The notes below the pieces were generated by a model, which worked only from the letters and a program-made list of their open reading frames with translations, had not been told where the DNA came from and searched no databases. Of a stretch of 53,459 nucleotides of DNA, positions 19,686-28,688 are shown piece by piece; the stretch's first letter is position 1, and the number at the start of each line of letters is the position of its first letter. Position numbers and translations under genes: made by a program. Source of the stretch: Candidatus Rokubacteria bacterium 13_2_20CM_69_15_1 (GTDB lineage Bacteria > Methylomirabilota > Methylomirabilia > Rokubacteriales > CSP1-6); assembly GCA_001914535.1 (NCBI GenBank), contig MNCR01000102.1, positions 1 to 53,459 of the forward strand, written 5' to 3'.

Positions 19686-21208
19686 TCGGAGCATCGGTCT
19701 TGCGTGAGGATCTGGCTCTCGCCGGGCTCCTGTCGGTGAGCGCGATGGGTCTCGCCCTGGCGTTCCCGCGCACCGACTGGGACGGAGTCGCCTGGCTCCT
19801 CGTGGCGCCGGTCATCGTGACGGCGTTGAGCCACGCGCCGCGCGCGGCGCTCGCCTGGGGCTGGTTCTTCGGCTCCGTGTTCTTCCTGACGCTCCTCCGG
19901 TGGCTTGACCATACGTTCAGGGTGTATAGCGCCATCCCGTGGCCGGCCACCTGGCTGCCGATCGTCGCGCTCGCGGCGTACTGCGGGCTCTACGTCGGTG
20001 GTTTCGCATGGGCGGTGTCCTGGATCGGCAGGCGGCGCGCCGCCGGAGTCGCCCTGGCGGCGGCGCCCTTCCTCTGGGTGACCGGTGAGTGGGTGCGGTC
20101 CCACCTCCTCGGCGGGTTCCCCTGGGGCACGCTCGGTTACTCGCAGTATCTAAGGTTGCCGGTCATCCAGATCGCCGAGCTGGGAGGCGTCCACGCCGTG
20201 TCGTTCGTTCTGGTCGCGGTGAATGCCGCGGTCGCGGGCTGTCTCGTGCTGCCGTGGCGCGGGGCGCTCGCCGGGGTAGCGCTCGGTGGAACGCTGCTCG
20301 CGGCGACGCTCGCGTTCGGGAGCGCGAGGCTCGCCGAGGCGCCGGGCGGCCCGGGCGAAGTCACCGTGGCCATCATGCAGCCGTCGATCGAGCAGCCGTT
20401 GAAGTTCGATCCGACTCACGCGGCGACGACACTCGGGATCTACACCTCGCTCACCCGGCTCGCGAGCGTCGAGCGCCCGGACCTGGTCGTGTGGCCCGAG
20501 ACGGCGGCGCCGATGGCGCTCCGGCGCGACCCGCGGCTGGTCGATGCCCTCAGCACCCTCTCAAAAACTCTCAAGGTCCCGCTTCTCGTGGGCTCGATCG
20601 ATGCTAATGATACGACTCCGACGAGGCTGACTAATTCTGTGTTTTTATTGACTGAAGGAGGTATCGTAGACAGGTACGATAAGATCCACCTCGTCCCGTT
20701 CGGAGAGTTCGTCCCCCTCTCGCGTCTGCTCGGGTTCATCCGGGGCTGGGCCGAGTTCATCGGCGAGCTCGAGCCCGGCTCGCGCGCGGTGGTATTCCAG
20801 GGCCCGCCCGCGCCGTTCGGTGTCGTAATCTGTTACGAGGGGATTTTCCCGGAGCTCGTGCGCGAATTCGTGAGAGGTGGAGCGCGCTTGATGGTGAACG
20901 TGACGAACGACGCCTGGTTCGGCCGCACCGACGGTCCGTGGCAACACCTCGCCATGTACCCCTTCCGGGCCGTCGAACATCGCACGGCCGTCGTGCGGAC
21001 AGCAAACACCGGCGTCTCCGCCTTCATCGCGCCTTCCGGGCAGATCCTCCGGCGGCTGTCGCTCTACCGCCGCGCCGTCATGGCCGAGCGCCTGCCGCTC
21101 AGGGTCGGCGCGACGGTCTACACGCGGTTCGGTGAGTGGCTCGCGTATCTATCCCTCGGTGTGACCGTGGGCACGCTCGCGGCGAGCGCGCGCAGGGGGC
21201 GGCGTTAA
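19673..21208 (+). CDS. lnt: Apolipoprotein N-acyltransferase
   Basis: 511 residues. Adds the third acyl chain to lipoproteins in the inner membrane, the last maturation step before Lol sorting. An N-terminal multi-helix membrane part (residues 1-220) precedes a nitrilase-type catalytic domain whose triad is complete: Glu276 (VVWPETAAP), Lys337 (DKIHLVPFGE) and Cys387 (VVICYEGIFPE). A short stretch (about 20565-20690) within the catalytic domain is much AT-richer than the rest, with codons such as TTA, AAT and GAT rare elsewhere here, although the protein sequence is well conserved. The stop TAA overlaps the prfB ATG. Confidence 0.96.
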   Translation: MGRLIGASVLREDLALAGLLSVSAMGLALAFPRTDWDGVAWLLVAPVIVTALSHAPRAALAWGWFFGSVFFLTLLRWLDHTFRVYSAIPWPATWLPIVALAAYCGLYVGGFAWAVSWIGRRRAAGVALAAAPFLWVTGEWVRSHLLGGFPWGTLGYSQYLRLPVIQIAELGGVHAVSFVLVAVNAAVAGCLVLPWRGALAGVALGGTLLAATLAFGSARLAEAPGGPGEVTVAIMQPSIEQPLKFDPTHAATTLGIYTSLTRLASVERPDLVVWPETAAPMALRRDPRLVDALSTLSKTLKVPLLVGSIDANDTTPTRLTNSVFLLTEGGIVDRYDKIHLVPFGEFVPLSRLLGFIRGWAEFIGELEPGSRAVVFQGPPAPFGVVICYEGIFPELVREFVRGGARLMVNVTNDAWFGRTDGPWQHLAMYPFRAVEHRTAVVRTANTGVSAFIAPSGQILRRLSLYRRAVMAERLPLRVGATVYTRFGEWLAYLSLGVTVGTLAASARRGRR

Positions 21209-22312
21209 TGCTCGGCGAGCTCAAGCGCGACGTCGCCGACCTCGCGGCGCGGGTCAACGAGCTCCGGGGGCATCTTTGACATCCCGGCGAAGGAGCAGCG
21301 GCTCGCCGCGCTCGAAGGGGAGATGGCGTCGCCCGCCTTCTGGGAGGACAACCGCCGCGCGCAGGAGCTCATCCGCGAGCGCACGGAGCTCAGCCGGGGC
21401 GTCAGTCGGCTGAAGGAGCTGGCGGCGCGCGCCGAGGACCTCACCGTGTTCCTCGAGCTGGCGGCAGAGACGGACGACGGAAGCCTCGACGCCGAGATCG
21501 CCACCGGCATCGCGAGCCTCCGCAAGGACCTCGACGAGTTCGAGCTGAAAGTCATGATGTCGGGGCCGCACGACATCAAGGCGGCGGTCCTCTCGATCCA
21601 CCCGGGCGCGGGCGGTACGGAGTCCCAGGACTGGGCGCAGATGCTCCTCCGGATGTACCTCCGCTGGTGTGAGCGCGCGGGGCTCAAGGCGGAGGTCGTG
21701 GACCTTCTTCCCGGAGACGAGGCCGGGATCAAGTCGGCGACCGTCGAGATCACGGGCGAGTACGCCTACGGCTTCCTCAAGGGCGAGACGGGCGTGCACC
21801 GGCTCGTGAGGATCTCGCCGTTCGACGCCTCGCGCCGTCGGCAGACGAGCTTCGCGTCCGTCGCGGTCGTCCCGGAGGTGGACGACGTGGAGGTCAACGT
21901 GCGGGAGGACGAGATCCGGGTGGACGTCTTCCGAGCCTCCGGTCCCGGCGGCCAGGGGGTCAACACCGCCGACTCGGCCGTCCGCGTCACGCACCTGCCG
22001 ACCGGCATCGTCGTCCAGTGCCAGAACGAGCGGTCGCAGCTCCGCAACCGCGACACGGCGATGCGAATCCTCAAAGCGCGGCTCTACGAGCTCGCGCACA
22101 AGAAGCAGCGCGAGGAGCTCGCCGAGCTCACCGGTGCGAAGAAGGAGATCGCCTTCGGCAGCCAGATTCGCTCGTACACGTTCCATCCCTACCAGCTCAT
22201 CAAGGACCATCGGACGGGGGTCGAGATCGGCAACGTCGAGGCGGTGATGGACGGCGACCTCGACGAGCTGATCCGGGCGTATCTGCTCTGGGTCCGCGGG
22301 CGTGAAGGATAG
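21208..22312 (+). CDS. prfB: Peptide chain release factor 2 (with programmed +1 frameshift)
   Basis: Release factor reading UGA and UAA. The first 23 sense codons run from the ATG at 21208 to an in-frame TGA at 21277; reading then continues in the +1 frame from 21278 (GAC) to 22312, giving about 367 residues, the normal RF2 length. The body shows the SPF tripeptide anticodon ([13 protein letters not shown]) and the peptidyl-tRNA hydrolysis motif [15 protein letters not shown]. It is followed by lysS, as in E. coli. Annotation without recoding would call a truncated gene from an internal start near 21323. Confidence 0.97.
21265..21280 (+). other. Programmed +1 ribosomal frameshift site of prfB
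   Basis: The sequence CGGGGGCATCTTTGAC matches the classical RF2 site: a Shine-Dalgarno-like G-run, a 3-base spacer, then the slippery CTT followed by the in-frame stop TGA and C. When RF2 is scarce the ribosome slips from CTT to TTT and continues, giving negative feedback on RF2 synthesis. Confidence 0.95.
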
Positions 22313-22355
22313 CGAGGGTGGCCGTGCGAAGGGGAGCGGAACGCGAGGCGAGCGT

Positions 22356-23861
22356 GTGAATCCAGACGACGCGAACGAGCTGATCCGCGAGCGGCGTGCG
22401 AAGCTCACGGCCCTACGGGCCAAGGGGGTCGATCCGTTCGGCGGCCGCTTCCCGGTGACCCACTGGGCGCTGCCGCTCGCCGACCGACTCCGCGACGCGC
22501 GCGACGAGGAGCTCAAGGGGTTCGGCCCCGTGAGCCTGGCCGGACGGGTCGTCGCCCTGCGCGACCACGGCAAGTCGTGCTTCGGCCACCTCATGGACTA
22601 CACGGGGCGGATCCAGCTCTACGCCCGTGAAGACCAGCTCGGCGACGACTACGCGCGCTTCACCGGTCTCGACCGCGGTGACTTCATCGGCGTCACCGGC
22701 GAGATGTTTCGGACCCGGACCGGCGAGCTGACGGTCGCCGTCAAGGCGTTCACGTTTCTCGCCAAGTCGCTCCGGCCGCTGCCCGAGAAGTGGCACGGCC
22801 TCCGCGACGTCGAGACGCGCTACCGGCAGCGGTACGTCGACCTGATCGTCAACGCGGAGGTACGGGCGATCTTCCTGCTCCGCGCCCGGATCGTGGCGGC
22901 GATCCGGACGTTTCTCGACGCGCGCGGCTTCCTGGAGGTCGAGACCCCGATGATGCACCCGATTCCTGGGGGCGCCATCGCGCGGCCGTTCAAGACGCAC
23001 CACAACGCGCTCGGCATGGACCTGTATCTCCGGATCGCGCCGGAGCTCTACCTCAAGCGGCTCGTCGTCGGCGGCTTCGAGCGTGTCTACGAGATCAACC
23101 GGAACTTCCGGAACGAAGGGATCTCGACCCAGCACAATCCCGAGTTCACGATGCTCGAGTTCTACCAGGCGTACGCCGACTACACGGACCTGATGGACCT
23201 GACCGAAGCGCTGTTCACGGAGCTCGCGCAGTCGGTCCGCGGGACGCTCAGGCTCACCTGGGGCGAGCACGTCATCGACCTCACGCCGCCCTGGCGGCGG
23301 CTCGGGTTCTTCGATGGTCTCTCGGAGGCCCTCGGCATCCGGGTCACGCCGGAGACCGACGCGGCGTCGCTCTCCCGCGCCGCGGAGGCGCGCGGCGTGG
23401 GCGCGGCCGAGGGGCCGCCGTGGAAGCTCTGGAAGGAGGTCTTCGAGCAGCTCGTCGAGCCGACGCTCGTGCAGCCCACGTTCGTCATCGACTTTCCCGT
23501 CGCGCTTTCGCCGCTCGCCAAGAAGAAGCGCGAGGCGCCGGCGCTTGTGGACCGCTTCGAGCTTTTCATCGGTCGGCGCGAACTGGCCAACGCGTATAGC
23601 GAGCTGAACGACCCGATCGACCAGCTCGCCCGCTTCCGCGAGCAGGCGCAGCTCCTCGCGCGCGGCGACGACGAAGCCCACTGGCTCGACGAAGACTACG
23701 TCCGCGCGCTCGAGTACGGCATGCCGCCGGCGGCGGGCGAGGGGATCGGCATCGACCGTCTGGTGATGCTCTTCGGCGACCTGCCGTCGATCCGCGAGGT
23801 CATCCTCTTCCCGCACCTCAGGCCCGAGGCCGGCCGGACGGGCGAGGGCGACGTCCCGTGA
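22356..23861 (+). CDS. lysS: Lysyl-tRNA synthetase, class II
   Basis: 501 residues from the GTG at 22356. Anticodon-binding OB fold in the N-terminal part ([21 protein letters not shown]) and class II core with motif 1 ([16 protein letters not shown]), motif 2 ([19 protein letters not shown]) and motif 3 ([13 protein letters not shown]). The frame is open back to a GTG at 22302 that overlaps prfB, adding 18 residues without family resemblance; I prefer 22356 since [16 protein letters not shown] matches the usual LysS start. Overlaps the next gene by four bases. Confidence 0.95.
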   Translation: MNPDDANELIRERRAKLTALRAKGVDPFGGRFPVTHWALPLADRLRDARDEELKGFGPVSLAGRVVALRDHGKSCFGHLMDYTGRIQLYAREDQLGDDYARFTGLDRGDFIGVTGEMFRTRTGELTVAVKAFTFLAKSLRPLPEKWHGLRDVETRYRQRYVDLIVNAEVRAIFLLRARIVAAIRTFLDARGFLEVETPMMHPIPGGAIARPFKTHHNALGMDLYLRIAPELYLKRLVVGGFERVYEINRNFRNEGISTQHNPEFTMLEFYQAYADYTDLMDLTEALFTELAQSVRGTLRLTWGEHVIDLTPPWRRLGFFDGLSEALGIRVTPETDAASLSRAAEARGVGAAEGPPWKLWKEVFEQLVEPTLVQPTFVIDFPVALSPLAKKKREAPALVDRFELFIGRRELANAYSELNDPIDQLARFREQAQLLARGDDEAHWLDEDYVRALEYGMPPAAGEGIGIDRLVMLFGDLPSIREVILFPHLRPEAGRTGEGDVP

Positions 23862-25090
23862 GGTGCCAGCTGCCGTTCGAGCTGTTCCTCGGCCTGCGCT
23901 ACCTGCGCGCCCGTGGCCAGCGGACGAATTTGTCGCTCTTCGTGTGGATCGGCGTCGGTGGAGTCTTCCTCGGCGTGGCGGCCCTCATCGTCGTGCTCGC
24001 CGTGATGACGGGCTTCCAGGACGGGATCCGCGAGAAGATCATCGCGGCCAACCCACACCTGCTCGTCTATCAATCGGGCGGGGCCGGGCTCGCCGACCCG
24101 AGCGCGGTCGTCGCCCGGATCGCCGCGGTCCCGGGCGTCCGCCTGGCGACGCCGTTCGTGCACCAGCAAGCGCTCTTCACCACGTCGGCCGGCGGCTCCC
24201 ACGGCGGCCTCATCCGCGGCATCGACCTCCGCACCCCCGCGGTGGCCCGGGACATCGGCTCGCAACTGCGCAGCGGGAGCCTCGAGCCCGTCGAGCACGG
24301 CGAGGCGGCGATCCTTCTCGGGCGCGAGCTCGCCCGTGTGCTCGGCGTCCTGCCCGGCGACACGGTGACGGTGATCTCGCCAAAGGGTGCGCTCACGGCC
24401 GTCGGGATGGTGCCGAAGATGCGCCGGTACACCGTCGCGGGGACGTTCGAGGTCGGCATGTACGAGTTCGACGCCTCGTTCGCCTACCTCGCGCTGCCGG
24501 TGGCGCAGGAGTTCGCCGGGCTCGGCGGCGTCACCGGGATCGAGGTCAAGCTGGCCGACCCGTTCGACGCCAAGCGTGTGGGACGGGCGGTCGCCGGCGC
24601 GCTCGGGTTCCCGTACTGGGTTCGCGACTGGATGGACATGAACCGAAGCCTCTTCGCGGCGCTCCAGCTCGAGAAGCTCGCGCTCTTCGTGATCGTGACG
24701 ATCATCGTCCTCGTGGCGGCGTTTGCCATCATCGGCCACCTTGTCCTGCTCGTCGCGGACAAGCGCAAGGAGATCGGGGTCCTCAAGGCGATCGGCGCCT
24801 CACGGCAGTCCGTCGCCGTGACGTTCTTCGCCGTGGGGATGGGGATCGGTGTGGCTGGCACCGTCGCCGGGAGCGCCGTGGGTCTCTTGATCATCTGGGC
24901 GCAGAACACCTTCAAAGTGATCCGCCTCGCGAGCGACGTCTACCAGATTGACTACCTGCCGATGAAGCTGACGCTGTCGGACGGGCTCATGGTGGTCGGC
25001 GCGACGCTCTTTCTGTCGTTTCTGGCGACGATCATCCCGGCGCGCCGGGCGGGTGCCCTCGAGCCGGTCGACGTCTTGAGGTACGAATGA
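23858..25090 (+). CDS. lolC: Lipoprotein-releasing ABC transporter permease LolC/LolE
   Basis: 410 residues with the four-helix type VII ABC (MacB/FtsX/LolE) topology: one N-terminal transmembrane helix (residues about 25-50), a large periplasmic domain, and three C-terminal helices (from [21 protein letters not shown] on). The motifs [11 protein letters not shown] at the start and [16 protein letters not shown] before the third helix are typical of LolC/E. It extracts mature lipoproteins from the inner membrane with LolD, encoded next. Only one permease gene is present, so the complex may be a homodimer (LolF-like) or its partner is elsewhere. Between it and lolD lies the repeat array. Confidence 0.93.
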   Translation: MRCQLPFELFLGLRYLRARGQRTNLSLFVWIGVGGVFLGVAALIVVLAVMTGFQDGIREKIIAANPHLLVYQSGGAGLADPSAVVARIAAVPGVRLATPFVHQQALFTTSAGGSHGGLIRGIDLRTPAVARDIGSQLRSGSLEPVEHGEAAILLGRELARVLGVLPGDTVTVISPKGALTAVGMVPKMRRYTVAGTFEVGMYEFDASFAYLALPVAQEFAGLGGVTGIEVKLADPFDAKRVGRAVAGALGFPYWVRDWMDMNRSLFAALQLEKLALFVIVTIIVLVAAFAIIGHLVLLVADKRKEIGVLKAIGASRQSVAVTFFAVGMGIGVAGTVAGSAVGLLIIWAQNTFKVIRLASDVYQIDYLPMKLTLSDGLMVVGATLFLSFLATIIPARRAGALEPVDVLRYE

Positions 25091-25283
25091 AGCCACGGGC
25101 TCCTCTCTCAGGCCACGCCCGGTCCGACCCGGCCCCGCGGACCCCGATACAAATGAAGCTACGCGCGCCTCGCTCAGGCCACCCACGGTGTGCGTCGGCC
25201 TCGCGCAGCCCGATACAAATGAAGCCACGGGCTCCTCTCTCAGGCCACGCCCGGTCCGACCCGGCCCCGCGGACCTGGGTGGA
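25087..25283 (+). repeat. Tandem array of three 66-bp junction-repeat units (R2-R4)
   Basis: Three head-to-tail units start at 25087, 25153 and 25219 (66, 66 and 65 bp). Units 1 and 3 are identical over their first 57 bases; unit 2 is divergent but alignable. Each begins ATGAAG, contains CTCAGGCCAC and ends, in units 1 and 2, with CCCGATACAA. Units 1 and 3 contain GGTCCG...CGGACC, which could form a 6-bp stem. Because the period is a multiple of three, the + strand has an open frame of 66 codons (25087-25287) composed of 22-residue repeats (M-K-x-R-A-P-x-SGH). Its ATG overlaps the lolC stop. I do not call it a gene: the reading may be only a by-product of the period. Confidence 0.93.
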
Positions 25284-25333
25284 ATGAGCCGCGACATGCG
25301 GAACGCAGCCGGGGCGCACCTCGTCTCGGGCCA
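25284..25333 (+). repeat. Junction repeat unit, second subtype (R5), directly before lolD
   Basis: 50-base unit starting ATGAGC and ending CTCGTCTCGGGCCA, immediately followed by the lolD ATG. It matches the units at 43820 (47 of 50 bases, the last 38 perfectly) and 43905, about 18.5 kb away. The end of the unit corresponds to the CTCAGGCCAC part of the 66-bp units, so both subtypes look like variants of one family. Confidence 0.92.
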
Positions 25334-26029
25334 ATGACCGAGCCGCTCCTGGTCGCCGAAGATCTCGAAAAGGAGTATCGCGCGGGCCCCGAGGTCGTGC
25401 GCGTCCTCCGGGGCGCGAGTCTGGTCGTGCGCCCGGGCGAGATCGTTGCGCTCGTGGGCGCGTCCGGCGTCGGCAAGTCCACGCTCCTCCACCTCCTGGG
25501 CGCGCTCGAGCGGCCCACCGCGGGCCGTGTCTTCTTCCGGGGTGAGGAGTTGTTCGCGCGCGGCGAGGCGGGGCTCGTGCGCTATCGGCGGCAGGACGTC
25601 GGCTTCGTTTTCCAGTTTTACAACCTGCTCGGCGAGCTGTCGGCGCTGGAGAACGCCATGATCCCGGCGCTCCTCCTGCGCAAGCCGTCGGCGGAGGCCC
25701 GGGAAATTGCGGCGGCGGCTCTCGCCGAGGTCGGCCTGGCCGACCGTCTCCACCACCGCCCGGGCGAGCTGTCGGGAGGGGAGCAGCAGCGCGTCGCGGT
25801 CGCGCGGGCTCTCATCAACGGCCCTAAGCTGATCCTGGCCGACGAGCCCACGGGCAACCTCGACCCGAAGACGAGCGAGATCATCTACGACCTGTTCGGG
25901 AGGCTCCAGGCGGAGCGCGGCATCGCATTCCTCGTCGCGACCCACAATCCCGACCTCGCGCGGAAGGCCGAGCGGGGGTACCGGCTGATCGAGGGGCGAG
26001 CCCGGGAGATCGACACGGGTGGCGGCTGA
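25334..26029 (+). CDS. lolD: Lipoprotein-releasing ABC transporter ATPase LolD
   Basis: 231-residue ATPase: Walker [11 protein letters not shown]-loop [16 protein letters not shown], signature [15 protein letters not shown], Walker [13 protein letters not shown] and H-loop ATHNP. Energizes release of lipoproteins to the LolA chaperone in concert with the permease encoded upstream. The start codon directly abuts a junction repeat, so the upstream sequence of this gene is repeat DNA with no classic Shine-Dalgarno motif. Confidence 0.95.
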   Translation: MTEPLLVAEDLEKEYRAGPEVVRVLRGASLVVRPGEIVALVGASGVGKSTLLHLLGALERPTAGRVFFRGEELFARGEAGLVRYRRQDVGFVFQFYNLLGELSALENAMIPALLLRKPSAEAREIAAAALAEVGLADRLHHRPGELSGGEQQRVAVARALINGPKLILADEPTGNLDPKTSEIIYDLFGRLQAERGIAFLVATHNPDLARKAERGYRLIEGRAREIDTGGG

Positions 26030-26071
26030 GCGCGCTCGCGGCCGGGGGCGCCTCTGCGAGAAGATGCGCGC
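26030..26071 (+). terminator. Imperfect hairpin after lolD (possible terminator)
   Basis: Outer arms GCGCG (26030-26034) / CGCGC (26067-26071) and inner arms CTCGC (26035-26039) / GCGAG (26056-26060), with a 6-base bulge on the right arm. No T-run follows, so intrinsic termination is uncertain. It lies in the 182-base gap before clpC, which is the largest in the window and a natural transcription boundary. Confidence 0.25.
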
Positions 26072-26129
26072 CGATTCGCGCAGTTACTCGCGTGGCAGAA
26101 AAACGCTAGCCCGGGTTTCCCCCCTAGGC

Positions 26130-26135
26130 TATACT
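26130..26135 (+). promoter_or_regulatory. Probable -10 element of clpC
   Basis: TATACT, 5 of 6 matches to the consensus, in an AT-richer stretch. The -35 region (around 26107, TAGCCC) is weak. The implied leader is about 70 bases and ends with a purine-rich ribosome-binding site (GGAAGGGGTGGGG) before the GTG at 26212. I see no CtsR or CIRCE operator, so any heat-shock control would use another signal. Confidence 0.45.
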
Positions 26136-26211
26136 GAGTTCGAAGTCACTAACTAGCCGTCGCCGAAAGAAAATTTCGCTCAGGCGGCTCGGGAAGGGGT
26201 GGGGCACGCCA

Positions 26212-28659
26212 GTGTTTGAACGATTCACCGAGCGGGCGCGACGGGTCATCATCTTGGCGCGGGAGGAAGCCGGTCGTTTCCGACACGACTTCGTGGGCAC
26301 TGAGCACGTCCTCCTCGGGCTGATTCGCGACGGCGAAGGGATCGCGACCGCTGTCCTCCAGCGTCTGGGCCTCAGGCTCGAGACGGTGAAGGCGGAAGTC
26401 GAGCGGGCCCTGGCCGGTTTCCCCAAGACGCTCACGTTCGGTGAAGTGCCCTTTACGCCGCAGGCCAAGCGCGTCCTCGAGCTCTCGATCGAGGAAGCCC
26501 GGCAGCTTGGCCACAACTACATCGGCACCGAGCACCTCCTCCTCGGCCTCATGAAGGAAGGGCAGTCGATCGCGGCGAAGATTCTCGAGTCGCTCGGTGC
26601 GCGCCTGGACGAGGTCCGGCAGGAAACGCTGGCGCTCCTCGGCGACCAGTATTACCCGCGGCCCAAGAAGCGCTCGCAGACGCCCGTCCTCGACGAGTTC
26701 GCCCGCGACCTCACGCAGCTCGCACGCGAGAGCAAGCTCGACCCGGTCATCGGGCGCGAGCAGGAGATCGAGCGCGTGATCCAGATCCTGGCCAGACGGA
26801 CGAAGAACAATCCGGTCTTGATCGGCGAGCCGGGCGTGGGGAAGACGGCCATCGTCGAGGGTCTCGCCCAGAAGATCGTCAACCACGACGTGCCCGACGT
26901 GCTCGTGAACAAGCGGTTGCTCCAGCTCGATCTGGGCGCTCTGGTCGCTGGCACCAAGTATCGGGGTCAGTTCGAGGAGCGGCTCAAGGCGGTGATGAAG
27001 GAGATCCGCCAGTCGGAAAACGTCGTCCTGTTCCTCGACGAGCTGCACACGCTCATCGGCGCCGGCGCCGCCGAGGGCGCGATCGACGCCTCGAACATGC
27101 TCAAGCCGGCGCTCTCGCGCGGCGAGATCCAGACGATCGGCGCGACGACGCTCGACGAGTACCGCAAGTACATCGAGAAGGACGGCGCGCTCGAGCGGCG
27201 CTTCCAGCCGGTCATCGTGAAAGCCCCGACGGTTCCGGAGGCGATCGAGATCATCCGTGGCCTCCGGCACAAGTACGAGGCGCACCACCGGGTGAAGATC
27301 ACCGAGCAGGCGATCTCCGCCGCGGTGCACCTCGCCGACCGCTACATCACCGACCGGCAGCTCCCCGACAAGGCGATCGACGTGATTGACGAGGCATCGT
27401 CGCGGACGCGGCTCATGGCGCTCACGCCGCCGCCCGAGCTCAAGGAGATCGAGAAAGAGCTCGAGCGCGTCATCCGCGAAAAGGACATGTATCTGGAGGC
27501 GCAGGAGTTCGAGAAGGCGGCGTCACTCCGCGAGAAGGAAAAGATCCTCCGGCACCGCGAGGAGGAGCTCAAGCGCGAGTGGGAGAAGAACAAGGGCAAA
27601 GGGACCCAGTCGGTCGAGGAGGAGGACATCGAGTTCATCGTGTCCCGCTGGACCGGCATCCCGTTGGCGAAGCTCGAGGAGAAAGAGTCCGCGAAGCTCG
27701 CGCGCATGGAGGAAGCGCTCCACGGGCGGATCGTTGGCCAGGACGACGCGGTGGCCGCCGTGTCGCGCGCGATCCGGCGCTCGCGCGCCGGTCTGAAGGA
27801 CGCGAAGCGTCCGGTGGGGTCGTTCGTCTTCCTGGGCCCGACGGGTGTCGGCAAGACGGAGCTCGCGCGCGCGCTCGCCGAGTACCTCTTCGGTGACGAG
27901 AACGCGCTGATCCGCGTCGACATGTCGGAGTACATGGAGAAGTTCTCGGTCTCGCGCCTGCTCGGGGCCCCGCCCGGCTACGTCGGCTACGAGGAGGGCG
28001 GCTTCCTCACGGAGAAGGTCCGGCGGCGCCCGTACTCGGTCGTCCTCTTCGACGAGATCGAGAAGGCGCATCCCGACGTGTTCAACATGCTCCTGCAAGT
28101 CTTGGACGACGGACGGCTGACCGACTCGCTCGGCCACGTCGTGGACTTCAAGAACACGATCCTGATCATGACGTCGAACCTGGGCACGAGCCTCATCGGC
28201 AAGCGCGTGTCGCCCGGGTTCCTGCAGGAGTCCGACGAGGCGTCCTACGAGAAGATGAAGGAACGCGTGCTGGACGAGCTGAAGCGCACGTTCCGGCCCG
28301 AGTTCTTGAACCGCATCGACGACATCATCGTCTTCCACGCGCTCGGCTCCGAGCACATCAAGCAGATCATCCGCTTGATGCTCGCGAGGATCAACAAGCA
28401 GCTGGCCGACAAGGGGATCGAGCTCGTGCTCACGCGCGCGGCCGAGGCGGCGCTCGTCGAGAAAGGGTACGATCCCACCTACGGCGCCCGACAGCTGCGA
28501 CGCACGATCCAGAAGTACATCGAGGATCCCCTGGCCGAGGCCATCGTGCGCGGTCAGGTCGCGGAAAGCGCCCGGATCGAAGTGGATGTGGACGGGGCGA
28601 ACTTTACTTTCCGCGAGGCGCAGGCCGTCGATGCGCCGCTCGAGCTTGCAGAGCACTAG
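26212..28659 (+). CDS. clpC: ATP-dependent Clp protease ATPase subunit ClpC
   Basis: 815-residue AAA+ unfoldase that feeds ClpP. Double Clp N domain ([19 protein letters not shown] and a second repeat near residue 85), first AAA module with Walker [10 protein letters not shown] (206-214), a UVR motif at about 421-455 ([16 protein letters not shown]), and second AAA module with Walker [10 protein letters not shown] (542-550). The UVR-containing middle region marks ClpC rather than ClpB or ClpA. It has its own promoter-like leader and stands between lipoprotein transport and outer-membrane assembly genes. clpP, mcsA/mcsB and ctsR are not nearby. Confidence 0.96.
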   Translation: MFERFTERARRVIILAREEAGRFRHDFVGTEHVLLGLIRDGEGIATAVLQRLGLRLETVKAEVERALAGFPKTLTFGEVPFTPQAKRVLELSIEEARQLGHNYIGTEHLLLGLMKEGQSIAAKILESLGARLDEVRQETLALLGDQYYPRPKKRSQTPVLDEFARDLTQLARESKLDPVIGREQEIERVIQILARRTKNNPVLIGEPGVGKTAIVEGLAQKIVNHDVPDVLVNKRLLQLDLGALVAGTKYRGQFEERLKAVMKEIRQSENVVLFLDELHTLIGAGAAEGAIDASNMLKPALSRGEIQTIGATTLDEYRKYIEKDGALERRFQPVIVKAPTVPEAIEIIRGLRHKYEAHHRVKITEQAISAAVHLADRYITDRQLPDKAIDVIDEASSRTRLMALTPPPELKEIEKELERVIREKDMYLEAQEFEKAASLREKEKILRHREEELKREWEKNKGKGTQSVEEEDIEFIVSRWTGIPLAKLEEKESAKLARMEEALHGRIVGQDDAVAAVSRAIRRSRAGLKDAKRPVGSFVFLGPTGVGKTELARALAEYLFGDENALIRVDMSEYMEKFSVSRLLGAPPGYVGYEEGGFLTEKVRRRPYSVVLFDEIEKAHPDVFNMLLQVLDDGRLTDSLGHVVDFKNTILIMTSNLGTSLIGKRVSPGFLQESDEASYEKMKERVLDELKRTFRPEFLNRIDDIIVFHALGSEHIKQIIRLMLARINKQLADKGIELVLTRAAEAALVEKGYDPTYGARQLRRTIQKYIEDPLAEAIVRGQVAESARIEVDVDGANFTFREAQAVDAPLELAEH

Positions 28660-28688
28660 GGCGCAGTTTCCACACGCCTGAGCGCTCG

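Noticed and set aside
20648..20680. Internal promoter in lnt (TTGACT ... TACGAT)
   Set aside because: The spacer would be 21 bases and the downstream gene start is more than 500 bases away; the hexamers follow from the local AT-rich codons.
25087..25333. CRISPR-like array between lolC and lolD
   Set aside because: Units are contiguous with a 66-bp period and no unique spacers, and no cas genes are present.
24801..25945. 381-codon antisense open frame across lolC, the repeat array and lolD
   Set aside because: Although it reads the repeat as a regular peptide, it is antisense to two certain genes, lacks start signals and has no recognisable domain.
26030..26211. Operator for heat-shock control of clpC (CIRCE, CtsR box or sigma-32 promoter)
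   Set aside because: I looked for TTAGCACTC-type inverted repeats, CtsR heptads and CTTGAA/CCCCAT hexamers and found none convincing; only a normal -10-like element is visible.
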